From Nocardia sp. NBC_01329 (lineage in GTDB: Bacteria > Actinomycetota > Actinomycetes > Mycobacteriales > Mycobacteriaceae): DNA of 64,000 nt. The stretch is from contig NZ_CP108381.1 of assembly GCF_035956715.1 (NCBI RefSeq), forward strand, positions 5,240,001 through 5,304,000. Direction: 5' to 3'. Below, one piece after another: positions 24,087-33,086 of the stretch; the first letter of the stretch is position 1, and every line of letters starts with the position of its first letter. A program made the translations under genes and the position numbers. Below the pieces are notes generated by a model. That model was not told where the DNA came from, did no database searches, and saw nothing but the letters and a program-made list of their open reading frames with translations.

Positions 24087-25357
24087 CGGCGCACTCGGAT
24101 CATCCGGCGGTGCTGGGGCAGCAGCCGCATCGTCTGGTCCAGGCGGGCGTCAGCGGCCCACGGGACGATATCCACCCCGACCGTGCTCATATCGCGGTAC
24201 ATCGACATCCGCTCCAGCTGCCACATCTTCTCCAACGTCGGGTCGAGATCGCTTGCGAAAGGACTGCCACGCAGCACATCCACCGCGACCACCACATGCC
24301 CGCGTTTACGCAGATCGATCAGCGCCAGCGCGAACTGGGTGTCCAGCAGGGTGGTGAACGCGACGATGACCGCGCCCAGCGGGACCGCCGCGTAGGGGGC
24401 CAGGGTGCCGGTCGTGGGAATGAACTCGTCACCGACATCGAGCACGGTGTCGACGATCCGATAGAACTGCCGGCGACCGATATCGGGGCGCAGCCAGCGC
24501 GGCGACCGGCCCAAACAGACGACAGCGGTGCGGTCCCCGGCCTGCAACGTGGACTGCACGACCTGCGCGGCCCCGCGTACCGAGAGCTCCAGCGCGTCGG
24601 TGGCCGGGCCGGGCGCCTGCTGTGAGGTGTCCACCAGTACGACTACATCGGCGGAACGGTTGGTGAGGCGTTCGGTCACGTACAGGCGGCCGCGGCGGGC
24701 GCTGACCGGCCAGTTCACGATGCGCAACTGGTCGCCGGGGGCGTAGGCGCGGATATCGGCGTATTCCACACCGGGGCCGTGCCGGCGGGTGAGATGCACG
24801 CCGAGGCGTTCGGGAAGCTCGGTGCGCGGTAACCGCATCCGCTGTGGGTCGGTGATCGGGTAGACGTAGATCTCCCCGGCGGGCAGGGTCGCGGTGGCCA
24901 GCGCCATTCCGGCCGGGCTCAATGCCTTGACCCGGACCTTTATCGGATAGCGACCCCAGCGCGCCGCCGACACCGTCAATCGCAGCCCGGCCGGGGCCGT
25001 CCCGGAGTCCGCGGACTCCGCCACCGTCACCGTCATCCCGTCGACCGCGACCGGTTTACAGCGCAGCAGCGCCTGCCCCTGGTCGACGAAGGCGGCGATG
25101 GTGACGGTGACCTCTTCGTTCTCGAAACACCGGTGCGTACCGCCACCATCGACCTGGATCCGGGTCCGCGACACCTGCCAGGGCGCGCTGGCCAGCACGC
25201 CGAGCATCGGCGCGGCGAATACGACCAGCTGCCAACTCCCCGCGACCACCGCGCCGAGCAGCGCGACGGCCGAGGCGATGGCCAGCAGATAGGTCAGCGG
25301 GGCGGGCCGCCAGCGCAGGCGGGCCTCCACCGTGGCACTGGCGTCGCGGTGTTTCAT
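24083..25357 (-). CDS. DUF58-domain membrane protein
   Basis: 424-aa protein. Two N-terminal membrane segments (LTYLLAIASAVALLGAVVAG and LVVFAAPMLGVLAS) precede an extracytoplasmic region. The DUF58 signature RRHGPGVEYADIRAYAPGDQLRIVNWPVSARRGRLYV then leads into a VWA-like fold (ADVVVLVDTSQQAPG). DUF58 proteins pair with MoxR ATPases, probably in assembly or activation of membrane complexes. It overlaps moxR by 4 bases at both the sequence and operon level. Confidence 0.88.
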   Translation of the reverse strand: MKHRDASATVEARLRWRPAPLTYLLAIASAVALLGAVVAGSWQLVVFAAPMLGVLASAPWQVSRTRIQVDGGGTHRCFENEEVTVTIAAFVDQGQALLRCKPVAVDGMTVTVAESADSGTAPAGLRLTVSAARWGRYPIKVRVKALSPAGMALATATLPAGEIYVYPITDPQRMRLPRTELPERLGVHLTRRHGPGVEYADIRAYAPGDQLRIVNWPVSARRGRLYVTERLTNRSADVVVLVDTSQQAPGPATDALELSVRGAAQVVQSTLQAGDRTAVVCLGRSPRWLRPDIGRRQFYRIVDTVLDVGDEFIPTTGTLAPYAAVPLGAVIVAFTTLLDTQFALALIDLRKRGHVVVAVDVLRGSPFASDLDPTLEKMWQLERMSMYRDMSTVGVDIVPWAADARLDQTMRLLPQHRRMIRVRR

Positions 25358-26316
25358 GGCGTGGCGGCGCGCGGGACCGGCAGGCGGCGCAGCAGTTCAC
25401 TGATCACGTCCTCGCCCCGGATGCGCCGCACCCACATCTCCGGCCGCAGGGTGATCCGGTGCGCCATGGCTGGAATCGCGAGCGCCTTCACATCTTCGGG
25501 AACCACGAAATCGCGGCCGTTCAACAGCGCGCGAGCGCGAGCCATCTGCACCAGGTCCAGCTCCGAACGCGGGCTCGCGCCGACCTCGACCTGCGCGTGG
25601 GCCCGGGTCGCGCTCGCCAGGGACACCACGTAACTCACCACATCCGGGTGCACCGAGACGAACTCCACCGCGTGCCGCATCTCCAGCAGCCCCTTGGCGT
25701 CGGCCACCTGGTTCACCCGCGGCTGCACGGCGCCGCGTTCCAGCCGGCGCCGGATCATCTGGGTCTCGTCCTGCTCGGACAGGTAGCCGAGCCGCAGCTG
25801 GATGGCGAACCGGTCCAGCTGGGCTTCCGGCAGCGGATAGGTTCCCTCGTATTCGATGGGGTTGTCGGTGGCGAGCACGATGAACGGCTGCGGCAGCGGG
25901 AAGGTCTCACCGTCGATGCTGACCTGGCCCTCCGCCATCGCCTCCAGCAGCGCCGCCTGCGTTTTCGGTGGGGTGCGGTTCACCTCGTCGGCGAGCAGCA
26001 TATGGGTGAACACCGGGCCCCGGCGGAAAGTGAAGCGGCCGGTGGACATGTCGTAGATGGTGGAGCCGAGCAGATCGGCCGGCAGCAGGTCGGGGGTGAA
26101 CTGCACCCGGGTGAAGTCCAGGCCGAGAGCGGCCGCGAACGACCGGGCTATCAATGTTTTGCCCAGGCCCGGCAGATCCTCGATGAGCACATGGCCGCCG
26201 GCCAGTATCGCGATCATGATGAGCTGTAACTCATCGCGTTTGCCGACCACCACCCGGGAAACCTCCCGGAGCACGGCTTCGGTGCGTTGGACGGTCATGT
26301 CCAAAGGCATCGTCAT
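25354..26316 (-). CDS. MoxR-family AAA+ ATPase
   Basis: 320-aa AAA+ ATPase. Walker A is EDLPGLGKTLIARSFA, Walker B is HMLLADEVNRTPPKTQAALLEAM, and sensor/arginine regions follow (FIVLATDNPIEYEGTYPLPEAQLDRF). MoxR proteins act as chaperone-like remodelers with DUF58/VWA partners. The order MoxR-DUF58 here, with overlapping ends, is the standard pairing. Start at ATG 26316; an alternative lies at 26310. Confidence 0.92.
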   Translation of the reverse strand: MTMPLDMTVQRTEAVLREVSRVVVGKRDELQLIMIAILAGGHVLIEDLPGLGKTLIARSFAAALGLDFTRVQFTPDLLPADLLGSTIYDMSTGRFTFRRGPVFTHMLLADEVNRTPPKTQAALLEAMAEGQVSIDGETFPLPQPFIVLATDNPIEYEGTYPLPEAQLDRFAIQLRLGYLSEQDETQMIRRRLERGAVQPRVNQVADAKGLLEMRHAVEFVSVHPDVVSYVVSLASATRAHAQVEVGASPRSELDLVQMARARALLNGRDFVVPEDVKALAIPAMAHRITLRPEMWVRRIRGEDVISELLRRLPVPRAATP

Positions 26317-26344
26317 GTCATTTCTCGCAATGGGTCGACCCGTT

Positions 26345-26839
26345 TCACATTCTCTGAAGGCGGCTCAGGATCTCGTCCAGAGCCGCGCGGCCCGGTGCCG
26401 GCGTGTTCTGGTCACGCAGCTCCGAATCGGCCGGATCCACCCAGCGCCACAGTTCGGCGCCGAACAGATGGACTCCGGCACTTTCCAGCGCCCGCCGGTT
26501 CTTGCTGACCCGCGGGCCGGCGGACAGTTGGAACTCCTTGGCCAGCAGCGGCCGCAGATGCCGATCCCAGTCGGCGCGGCTGCCGTCGGCGCGGTCGACG
26601 AGCATTACGGCCCGGGCATGCCAGTGGCGCAGCATTTCGGCGGGCCCGTTCTCCATATCGTCGGCGAGTTCCTTTTCTCTCTTCTCCGGGCGCAGCAGCA
26701 CCCAGACGAAGCAGCACAGTGCGATCGCGACCGGTATTCCGGCGGCGATCAGCACGAATTCCCGGGCCCGAAGACAGGCGGCCACCTCCAGTCCGGCGAC
26801 CGCGACGATGGCGGCCACGACGATCCAGGGTCTGCTCAT
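26345..26839 (-). CDS. Membrane protein in the MoxR operon
   Basis: 164-aa protein with two N-terminal membrane helices (PWIVVAAIVAVAGLEVAACL and FVLIAAGIPVAIALCCFVWVLL) and a cytoplasmic domain with AEMLRHWHARAVMLVDRADGSRADWDRHLRPLLAKEFQLSAG. Comparable small proteins occur between DUF4129 and MoxR genes in actinobacteria. It overlaps the DUF4129 gene by 4 bases and precedes moxR by 28. Confidence 0.75.
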   Translation of the reverse strand: MSRPWIVVAAIVAVAGLEVAACLRAREFVLIAAGIPVAIALCCFVWVLLRPEKREKELADDMENGPAEMLRHWHARAVMLVDRADGSRADWDRHLRPLLAKEFQLSAGPRVSKNRRALESAGVHLFGAELWRWVDPADSELRDQNTPAPGRAALDEILSRLQRM

Positions 26840-27900
26840 CTCGAACTCACCCCGCTCGGCGATCCGGCCGGTGGCGGTACGGCAGGCGGGTAGCCGCCGG
26901 GGTCCGGATCGGCCGGCGAACCGCCCTGCAGATCGGAAAGCGCCACCCGCAGTAGCTGTTCGGCTCGTATCCGCTGCCAGGAAATCATCGAATGCGGGCT
27001 GAACCGTGCTTCTTCGAACAACGCGACCAGTTCCCGGGCCGAGGCTTCGTGCAGGGCCCCGTGTTCGAACGCGCGCGCCAGCACCTCCATCGGTGTGTCG
27101 GAGGCCAGCGGGGCCAGGCCGCGCGCGTAGATCAGGCCGCGTTCCATCGCGAGATAGCAGGCGATGATGGCGGTCCGCGCGTCCTGACCGGCCGCGTTCA
27201 TCGCGGCCAGCCCCATTTCGGCGGCCTTCACCAGGGAATCGGTATCGGTGGCCGGTGGTTCTCCGCCGGCGGCCACGGCTTCCTCGGGTTCCTGGGCGCG
27301 CGTTCGCCGCTGAGTGTTCACGGTGACCACGACCAGACCGGTCACGGCCACCGCGACCAGCGTGCCGGCGGCGGCGGTGGCCAGGATCAACCCGGTCCCG
27401 GTGAGGACCGGCTGGTCCTGCTCGGTTCCGGGCGGTACGGCGGGATGCTGGGGCGCGGGGACGCCGGGTGGCACGGCCGGAACGGGCTCGGCGACGCGCT
27501 GGAATCCGATGAAGTAGACGGCGAAGACGATCGCCGCGAGCACGCCGACGACGGCGAGCAGGAACAGTACGACCAGCCCGAAGTGACCCAGCCGCCAATG
27601 CGATTCGGTCTCGTCGGTGTCGAGATCCGGCATGGCCGGCGAGAGCCGGTGCTGGCTGGCGATGACCCCGGCCAGCAACACCACGATGGATACCATGAGC
27701 AGCACCGGCATCAGCGCGACGGTGAGAGCCGAGGGGCCGCTGCCGGCCGAATCACTGCTCTCGGGCATACCCGGAATATGCCCGCGCAGCGCGATGACAG
27801 CGCAGAACAACAGCGCGAACACCGCCACAATGCGCGCGATCAGCGCCCGCGACCCGGCCAACCCGATACCTCGAACCTGCTCACTGTCAAGAACAGCCAC
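26836..27900 (-). CDS. DUF4129-domain membrane protein
   Basis: 354-aa protein, first gene of the MoxR operon. Four hydrophobic segments are visible near residues 20-40, 60-82, 106-132 and 170-195. The C-terminal DUF4129 region reads GLAAMNAAGQDARTAIIACYLAMERGLIYARGLAPLASDTPMEVLARAFEHGALHEASARELVALFEEARFSPHSM. DUF4129 sits with MoxR/DUF58 genes across actinobacteria, with a suggested role at the cell surface. Pro-rich stretches link the parts. Confidence 0.85.
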   Translation of the reverse strand: MAVLDSEQVRGIGLAGSRALIARIVAVFALLFCAVIALRGHIPGMPESSDSAGSGPSALTVALMPVLLMVSIVVLLAGVIASQHRLSPAMPDLDTDETESHWRLGHFGLVVLFLLAVVGVLAAIVFAVYFIGFQRVAEPVPAVPPGVPAPQHPAVPPGTEQDQPVLTGTGLILATAAAGTLVAVAVTGLVVVTVNTQRRTRAQEPEEAVAAGGEPPATDTDSLVKAAEMGLAAMNAAGQDARTAIIACYLAMERGLIYARGLAPLASDTPMEVLARAFEHGALHEASARELVALFEEARFSPHSMISWQRIRAEQLLRVALSDLQGGSPADPDPGGYPPAVPPPAGSPSGVSSR

Positions 27901-28195
27901 ATGGTTACATGCCGGACGGCCGGTTCGTAAGCGAATCGACGATATGAAATGACGAGTTTTCCACTTTTATCAGCCCCTTGTCGGCAAACCTTCCGACTAT
28001 TGCGCGATCGACAGTTATATCTTGTTCCCGACTGTGAATACTCACAACCTCTTCACGACACACTGACCGATTCCGGAGCCCGGTTTCCACCCGCTCAGCT
28101 CGGCTGCCGAATGGATACCGCACCGCGCCCGAGTACCCGGACGCGGCGCGAGCATCGTCCATCGTGGTTGACGGCGCAACCAGTGGCGAGGGCGG
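27901..28195. other. Spacer between ltp2 and the DUF4129 operon
   Basis: This 295-base gap has lower GC than its surroundings and no convincing gene. A minus-strand frame at 27905-28162 has no recognisable fold. The gap most likely carries the promoter of the DUF4129/MoxR operon and the end of the ltp2 transcript. Confidence 0.5.
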
Positions 28196-29389
28196 TTACG
28201 CGGCGCGGTACGTGCTCAGCACCAGCCCCGAGGTCGGCACGCCGGTACCCGCGGTGACCAGCACATTCTCCACATCGTCGACCTGATTCACCGATGTTCC
28301 GCGCAACTGGCGGACGGCTTCGGCGATACCGTTCATTCCGTGGATATAGGCCTCTCCCAGCTGCCCACCATGGGTATTGATCGGTAGTTTTCCGCCGATT
28401 TCGATCGCCCCGTCGGCAATGAAATCTTTGGCTTCACCGCGCGGGCAGAATCCGAGTTCCTCCAACTGCATGAGGACGAACGGGGTGAAGTGGTCGTACA
28501 GAATAGCGGCTTGCATATCGGCGGGCCGCAAACCGCTCTGCGACCACAGCTGGTCACCGACGAGGCCCATTTCCGGGAGACCGGTCAGCGCGTCGCGGTA
28601 GTAGCTGGTCATGACATATTGGTCGGCGCCGCTGCCCTGGGCCGCGGCGGTGATCACGGCGGCGGGGTTGGGCAGGTCCCGCGCCCGCTCCGCGCTGGTC
28701 ACCACGATCGCTACGCCGCCGTCGGACTCCTGACAGCAGTCCAGCAGATGCAGCGGTTCGGCGATCCAGCGCGAATTCTGGTGATCTTCCAGGGTTATCG
28801 GCTTGTTGTAGAAGAAGGCGTTCGGGTTCACCGCCGCGTGTTTGCGGTCGGCCACCGCGACCCGACCGAAATCGGCGCTGGTCGCTCCGTACACGTGCAT
28901 ATACCGCCGGGCGACCATCGCCACCTGCGCGGCGGGGGTGCCCAAGCCGTGTGGGTAGGACCAACCGGCGTCGATTCCCGAGGAGGTCGGCGTGGCGGCC
29001 AGCGAGCTCGAGAACTGCCCGAACCGGGAGACCGACCGCTCGTTGAACGCCCGATACGCCACCACCACATCGGCGACCCCGGTCGCCACGGCCATCGCGG
29101 CCTGCTGCACGGTGGCACAGGCCGCGCCGCCGCCGTAGCCGATATGGCTGAAGAACTTGAGCTGCGGAATACCGACCGCGCGCGCCACGGCGATCTGCAG
29201 ATTGGTATCCATCGTGAAGGTGGTCAGACCGTCCACGTCGGCCGGGGTGAGCCCGGCGTCGGCCAGGGCCGCGGTCACGGCCTCGGCGGCCAACCGCAGT
29301 TCACTGCGGCCGGATTCCTTGGAGAAATCGGTGGCGCCGATACCCGCGATCGCGGCCCGGCCGGACAGGGGATGTTCCGAAGTATTCAT
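28196..29389 (-). CDS. ltp2: Ltp2, thiolase-like aldolase of side-chain degradation
   Basis: 397-aa thiolase-fold aldolase. With the DUF35 domain of ChsH2 it cleaves the hydroxylated three-carbon side-chain CoA ester to propionyl-CoA and a 17-ketosteroid. The N-terminal RAAIAGIGATDFSKESGRSELRLAAEAVTAAL, the loop IGYGGGAACATVQQAAMAV (no thiolase-type active Cys arrangement) and the C-terminal LPINTHGGQLGEAYIHGMNGIAEAVRQLRG are typical. It is the last gene of the KstR-controlled operon, as in Rv3540c. Confidence 0.93.
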   Translation of the reverse strand: MNTSEHPLSGRAAIAGIGATDFSKESGRSELRLAAEAVTAALADAGLTPADVDGLTTFTMDTNLQIAVARAVGIPQLKFFSHIGYGGGAACATVQQAAMAVATGVADVVVAYRAFNERSVSRFGQFSSSLAATPTSSGIDAGWSYPHGLGTPAAQVAMVARRYMHVYGATSADFGRVAVADRKHAAVNPNAFFYNKPITLEDHQNSRWIAEPLHLLDCCQESDGGVAIVVTSAERARDLPNPAAVITAAAQGSGADQYVMTSYYRDALTGLPEMGLVGDQLWSQSGLRPADMQAAILYDHFTPFVLMQLEELGFCPRGEAKDFIADGAIEIGGKLPINTHGGQLGEAYIHGMNGIAEAVRQLRGTSVNQVDDVENVLVTAGTGVPTSGLVLSTYRAA

Positions 29390-29437
29390 ACGAACCTCAT
29401 TCCGCGGGCTGGATGGAACCGGGCGTTGTCGCCGCGC

Positions 29438-29863
29438 TCACGCCCCGCCCCCGGCACCCGGGACGGTGGCGACGACCGTCGCGACGATGTGATCGCCCAG
29501 GCTGTCCTTGCCGACGACCTCCAGCCGCACATCCTCGCCGTCGAGTTCGGTGACCTTCCCGGTGAGGGTCAGGGTGTCGTAGGCGTAGAGCGGCACCCCG
29601 AGTCGCAGTGCGATGGATTTCACCACGGTCCTCGGCCCCGACCAATCCGTGACGAACCGCTGCACCAGGCCCGTATCGGTGAGGATATTGACGAAGATGT
29701 CCTTGGAACCGCGTTCGATCGCCTTGTCCCGGTCGTGGTGCACATCCTGGAAATCCCGGGTGGCCAGGGCCGTGCTGATCACGAAAGTCGGATCGGCGTG
29801 GATCGACAGTTCGGGCAGTTCGGTCCCGACCCGCACGGCGGCCGGATCGAATGTGGCGGTCAT
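29438..29863 (-). CDS. chsH1: ChsH1, MaoC-like hydratase subunit
   Basis: 141-aa single hotdog subunit. With the N-terminal half of ChsH2 it forms the enoyl-CoA hydratase for 3-oxo-4,17-pregnadiene-20-carboxyl-CoA. The hydratase pattern reads TALATRDFQDVHHDRDKAIERGSKDIFVNILTDTGLVQRFVTDW, with the catalytic Asp/His region in RDFQDVHHD. ATG 29863 overlaps the chsH2 stop by 4 bases. Confidence 0.93.
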   Translation of the reverse strand: MTATFDPAAVRVGTELPELSIHADPTFVISTALATRDFQDVHHDRDKAIERGSKDIFVNILTDTGLVQRFVTDWSGPRTVVKSIALRLGVPLYAYDTLTLTGKVTELDGEDVRLEVVGKDSLGDHIVATVVATVPGAGGGA

Positions 29864-30798
29864 GCGATCACCTTCCAGAACGGCAGCACCGTATCGTCGT
29901 CGAGCTTCTCGAAACCGGCGACGACCTCCAGCCCGACCTCGACCTTCCCGGGTTCGATACCGCGCAACTCGCCCAGCATCCGCACCCCCTCCTCGAGTTC
30001 CACCAGCGCGACCACGAACGGCAGGTCGCGGCCCGGCACCTTGGGCGCGTGGTGCACGACGTAGCTGAATACCGTGCCCTTCCCGGAGGACACCACATAG
30101 CCGACCGGCTCGGCCTTGTCCTGCCAGATGGCGGGGATCGGCGGATGGCGCAATGTGCCGTCCGGGAGCTGTTGGATGCGCAGCTCGCCGGCTTTCGTAC
30201 CCTCCCAGAAGAATTCGGTGTCGTGCGAGACCAGCGGCCGGACCCGTTCGGCAGGCGGGGATTTCGGCGCCGCGCCCGTGCCCGGCGCGAACTTCAGAAT
30301 GCGGAACAGCATCTCGGTGACGAGTTCGTCGCCGACGTACCAGCTGGTGCGGTAGGTCAGGAAGAAGCCCTCACCCAGTCCGGTGCGTTTGGGACCCTTG
30401 ATGCTGTCCAGCGCGCTGGTGATGCTCACTTCTTCGCCGGGCCGCAGATAGCGGTGGTAGATCTGCTCGCAGTTGGTGCCGACCACCGAGGTGTACCCGG
30501 CGGAGTCGAGCAGCGCGTTCGTTGCTTCCATCGGGTCGTCGGAAGGACGGCGGCCACCCAGACCGAGCATGGTCCACACCTGGGCCATGGCCGGCGGGGC
30601 CACGATCCCGTCGAAACCGGCAGCCTTCGCGGCCGCCTCGTCGACGTATACCGGGTTCGTATCGCCCAGCGCCTCCACCCAGTTGTTGATCATCGGCTGG
30701 TTCACCGGGTCCCGGCCGGGCCGGGGCGCACTCGCCCCGGCCGCCTCGATCTTCTCCGCGGCGGCGATGATCTCTTCCGGAATACCGATATCCGGCAC
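29860..30798 (-). CDS. chsH2: ChsH2, MaoC hydratase fused to a DUF35 domain
   Basis: 312-aa two-domain protein. Residues about 1-185 form the MaoC-like hotdog (PMINNWVEALGDTNPVYVDEAAAKAAGFDGIVAPPAMAQVWTM) that partners ChsH1. The C-terminal part is a DUF35 OB-fold (ELRIQQLPDGTLRHPPIPAIW, GKGTVFSYVVHHAPKVPGRDLPFVVALVELEEGVRMLGELRG) that docks Ltp2. The DUF35 part lacks the usual Cys zinc ribbon, as in mycobacterial ChsH2. Order chsE2-chsH2-chsH1-ltp2 matches M. tuberculosis. Confidence 0.93.
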   Translation of the reverse strand: MPDIGIPEEIIAAAEKIEAAGASAPRPGRDPVNQPMINNWVEALGDTNPVYVDEAAAKAAGFDGIVAPPAMAQVWTMLGLGGRRPSDDPMEATNALLDSAGYTSVVGTNCEQIYHRYLRPGEEVSITSALDSIKGPKRTGLGEGFFLTYRTSWYVGDELVTEMLFRILKFAPGTGAAPKSPPAERVRPLVSHDTEFFWEGTKAGELRIQQLPDGTLRHPPIPAIWQDKAEPVGYVVSSGKGTVFSYVVHHAPKVPGRDLPFVVALVELEEGVRMLGELRGIEPGKVEVGLEVVAGFEKLDDDTVLPFWKVIA

Positions 30799-30841
30799 GC
30801 CTACTCCTTAGGGTCGGGTGGTTCGGTGCGGGCCCACTTGC

Positions 30842-32011
30842 TCAGCGCGGCACGCGGGGCAGTTTCAGGCCCGCGGAGGCGACGAGTTCGCGCATCACCT
30901 CGTTGACGCCGCCACCGAAGGTCACCACCAGGTTCTGCTTCGTCCGCCGGTCGAGCCAGGTGATCAGTTCGGCGGTCGCGGGTTCGGCCGGGTCACCGAA
31001 GCGGCCGATGACCTCCTCGGCCAACCGGCCCGCCTCCTGCAGCGATTCGGTGGAGAAGATCTTGGTCGCCGAAGCGTCCGCGATGACCTGGGCCGGATCG
31101 ATGTCCGGATCGTCGGCGGTGGCCGCCACCTGCCAGTTCAGCAGTTCGTTGAGCCTGGTCATGGCATGGATCTTGCCGAGCGCCTGCTGCGCGTCCGGGT
31201 TGTCGAGGACCCCGCGCGGCCGGGCCCAATCACGGACCTTGTCGTAGAGCTGTTCGATCTTGCCGGACGGCCCCAGACTCACCCGCTCGTGGTTGAGCTG
31301 GGTGGTGATCAGGCGCCAGCCCTTGTTCTCCTCGCCGACCAGCATGTTCGCCGGAACCTTGACGCTGTCGAAATAGGTGGCGTTGGTGTGGTGGGCACCG
31401 TCGGCGGTGATGATCGGTGTCCAGGAATAGCCCGGATCCTTCGTATCCGCGATCAGGATGGTGATCGCGCGGTGCCGATCCGCCACCGAACCGGTACGGC
31501 AGGCCAGCCAGATGTAATCGGCCTCGTGCGCGCCGGTGGTGAAGATCTTCTGGCCGTTCACGATCCAGTCGCCCGAATCGTCCTTGGACGCGCTGGTCCG
31601 CAGCGCCGCCAGGTCGGTACCGGCTTCCGGCTCGGAGTATCCGATGGCGAAATGGATATCGCCGGAAAGGATTCCGGGCAGGAACTTCTCTTTCTGCTCC
31701 TGCGTGCCGTAACGCTGTAGCGTCGGACCGACGGTGAGCAGCGTGACCAGTGGCAGCGGGACATCGGCCCGGGAGGCCTCGTTGTAGAAGATCTGCTGTT
31801 CGACCGGGCCGAAACCCTGGCCGCCGTATTCCTTGGGCCAGCCGACGCCCAGCCAGCCGTCGCGGCCCATCCGGCGCACCACCTCGCGGTAGGCGTCGCC
31901 GTGCCGGTTCACCTCCATCGCGGTGGCTTCCTCGGGCGTGACGAGGTCGGCGAAGTAGACGCGCAGGTCGTCGCGTAGTTTGCGCTGTTCGCTGGTCAGA
32001 TCGACGAACAC
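30842..32011 (-). CDS. chsE2: ChsE2 (FadE29), acyl-CoA dehydrogenase subunit
   Basis: 389-aa FAD subunit. ChsE1 and ChsE2 together dehydrogenate the three-carbon side-chain CoA ester. The fold is complete: MGRDGWLGVGWPKEYGGQGFG, FAIGYSEPEAGTDLAALRTSA, QLNHERVSLGPSG and NLVVTFGGGVNEVMRELVASAGLKLPRVPR. The start is GTG 32011 (VFVDLTSEQRKL), matching the family start; it lies inside the end of chsE1, a 16-base overlap in another frame. Sequence upstream of it is only the chsE1 shadow. Confidence 0.93.
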   Translation of the reverse strand: MFVDLTSEQRKLRDDLRVYFADLVTPEEATAMEVNRHGDAYREVVRRMGRDGWLGVGWPKEYGGQGFGPVEQQIFYNEASRADVPLPLVTLLTVGPTLQRYGTQEQKEKFLPGILSGDIHFAIGYSEPEAGTDLAALRTSASKDDSGDWIVNGQKIFTTGAHEADYIWLACRTGSVADRHRAITILIADTKDPGYSWTPIITADGAHHTNATYFDSVKVPANMLVGEENKGWRLITTQLNHERVSLGPSGKIEQLYDKVRDWARPRGVLDNPDAQQALGKIHAMTRLNELLNWQVAATADDPDIDPAQVIADASATKIFSTESLQEAGRLAEEVIGRFGDPAEPATAELITWLDRRTKQNLVVTFGGGVNEVMRELVASAGLKLPRVPR

Positions 32012-33060
32012 CCTGCCCCCAATCGTTCGAGCCGCAAGGCGGCGCCGCCCAGCCAGCGGGCGAGGTCCTTGGACTGTGAGTAGTAGCGGTGCATGGAGTG
32101 GGTGACGTCCACTCCGATACCGCCGTGCAGGTGGTGACACTTCTGCATGGCCCGCGGTAGTTCCGCGGCCACAGTGTAGGCGAGCACATTCAGATCGTCG
32201 TCGATCCGCTGCTGCCGCTCCGGAGTCGAATCATCTTGCCCGAGAGCCCAATTGGCGGAGACCGCAGCCACATGTAGCGTCCGGGACACCACGTAGAGGT
32301 CGGCGATCTGCTGGGCCACCGCCTGGAACTCGGCGAGCGGCCGGTTGAACTGGTGACGCGTTCCCACGTGTGCGGCGGTCAATTTCACCGCACCCGAGAG
32401 TAAACCGTCGGCCGCCGCGCCGATGGCGGCGAGGACGAACCGGTGCAGTCGCGGAGCCGCGTCCGGCAGCAGCCGGTCGGCGGATATCACGACCCCGTCC
32501 AGTTTCACCGAGAATTCGGCGAGTTCACCGGAGACCGACGATGGGGTCAGGACAAGTCCCGGCGCGTTCGAATCGACCACGGCGACCCCGGAATCCGTGG
32601 TCACCAGCAGCCAGCGCGCCTGATCCGCGCACGGCACCGCCACCTTGTAACCGGTGATCCGCACTTCGTCACCGATCACCTCGGCCTCGGTGGTGGGTTC
32701 GGTGGTCAGCGGCGCCCCGGGTTCGCTGATGGCGGCGGTGAGCACCGCGCCCTCGGCCACCGCCGGGAAAACCTCCGCGGCCACCGCCTCGGGAACCGAC
32801 CCCAGCAGGGGCAATACCCCGAAGCCCAGGGTAGGTAGCGCCGGGGCGGCCACCGCGTCGATGGCCAGTTCGGTCAGCAGCACCGATACGGCGTCGATGC
32901 CCATATCGTCGCCACCGAACCGCTCGGGAAGCGCTACCGACAGCAAGCCGGTAGCCACCAATTTCGGCCAGAGCTCGGCGTCACGCGCCGTCTCCCGCTC
33001 CAGTAGTCCGACGACGACCTCGGCCACCGCCTCTTGAGCCTCGTCTCGGGTGAAGTCCAC
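31996..33060 (-). CDS. chsE1: ChsE1 (FadE28), acyl-CoA dehydrogenase subunit
   Basis: 354-aa partner subunit of ChsE2 in the heterotetrameric dehydrogenase. It has a divergent ACAD fold: VALPERFGGDDMGIDAVSVLLTELAID, then LTAAHVGTRHQFNRPLAEFQAVAQQIADLYV and the closing MQKCHHLHGGIGVDVTHSMHRYYSQSKDLARWLGG. The two-subunit arrangement is known for the M. tuberculosis pair. The start is GTG 33060. It follows fadE34 by 26 bases in the same operon. Confidence 0.92.
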   Translation of the reverse strand: MDFTRDEAQEAVAEVVVGLLERETARDAELWPKLVATGLLSVALPERFGGDDMGIDAVSVLLTELAIDAVAAPALPTLGFGVLPLLGSVPEAVAAEVFPAVAEGAVLTAAISEPGAPLTTEPTTEAEVIGDEVRITGYKVAVPCADQARWLLVTTDSGVAVVDSNAPGLVLTPSSVSGELAEFSVKLDGVVISADRLLPDAAPRLHRFVLAAIGAAADGLLSGAVKLTAAHVGTRHQFNRPLAEFQAVAQQIADLYVVSRTLHVAAVSANWALGQDDSTPERQQRIDDDLNVLAYTVAAELPRAMQKCHHLHGGIGVDVTHSMHRYYSQSKDLARWLGGAALRLERLGAGCSSI

Positions 33061-33086
33061 GTTCTGCTCTCCAGTCGTCGCACGAA

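Noticed and set aside
27905..28162. Possible 85-aa minus-strand gene
   Set aside because: No homologue or fold I recognise, no clear ribosome site, and mixed codon use.
28490..30064. 524-aa plus-strand frame across ltp2-chsH1
   Set aside because: Antisense shadow; the three minus-strand genes there are firm.
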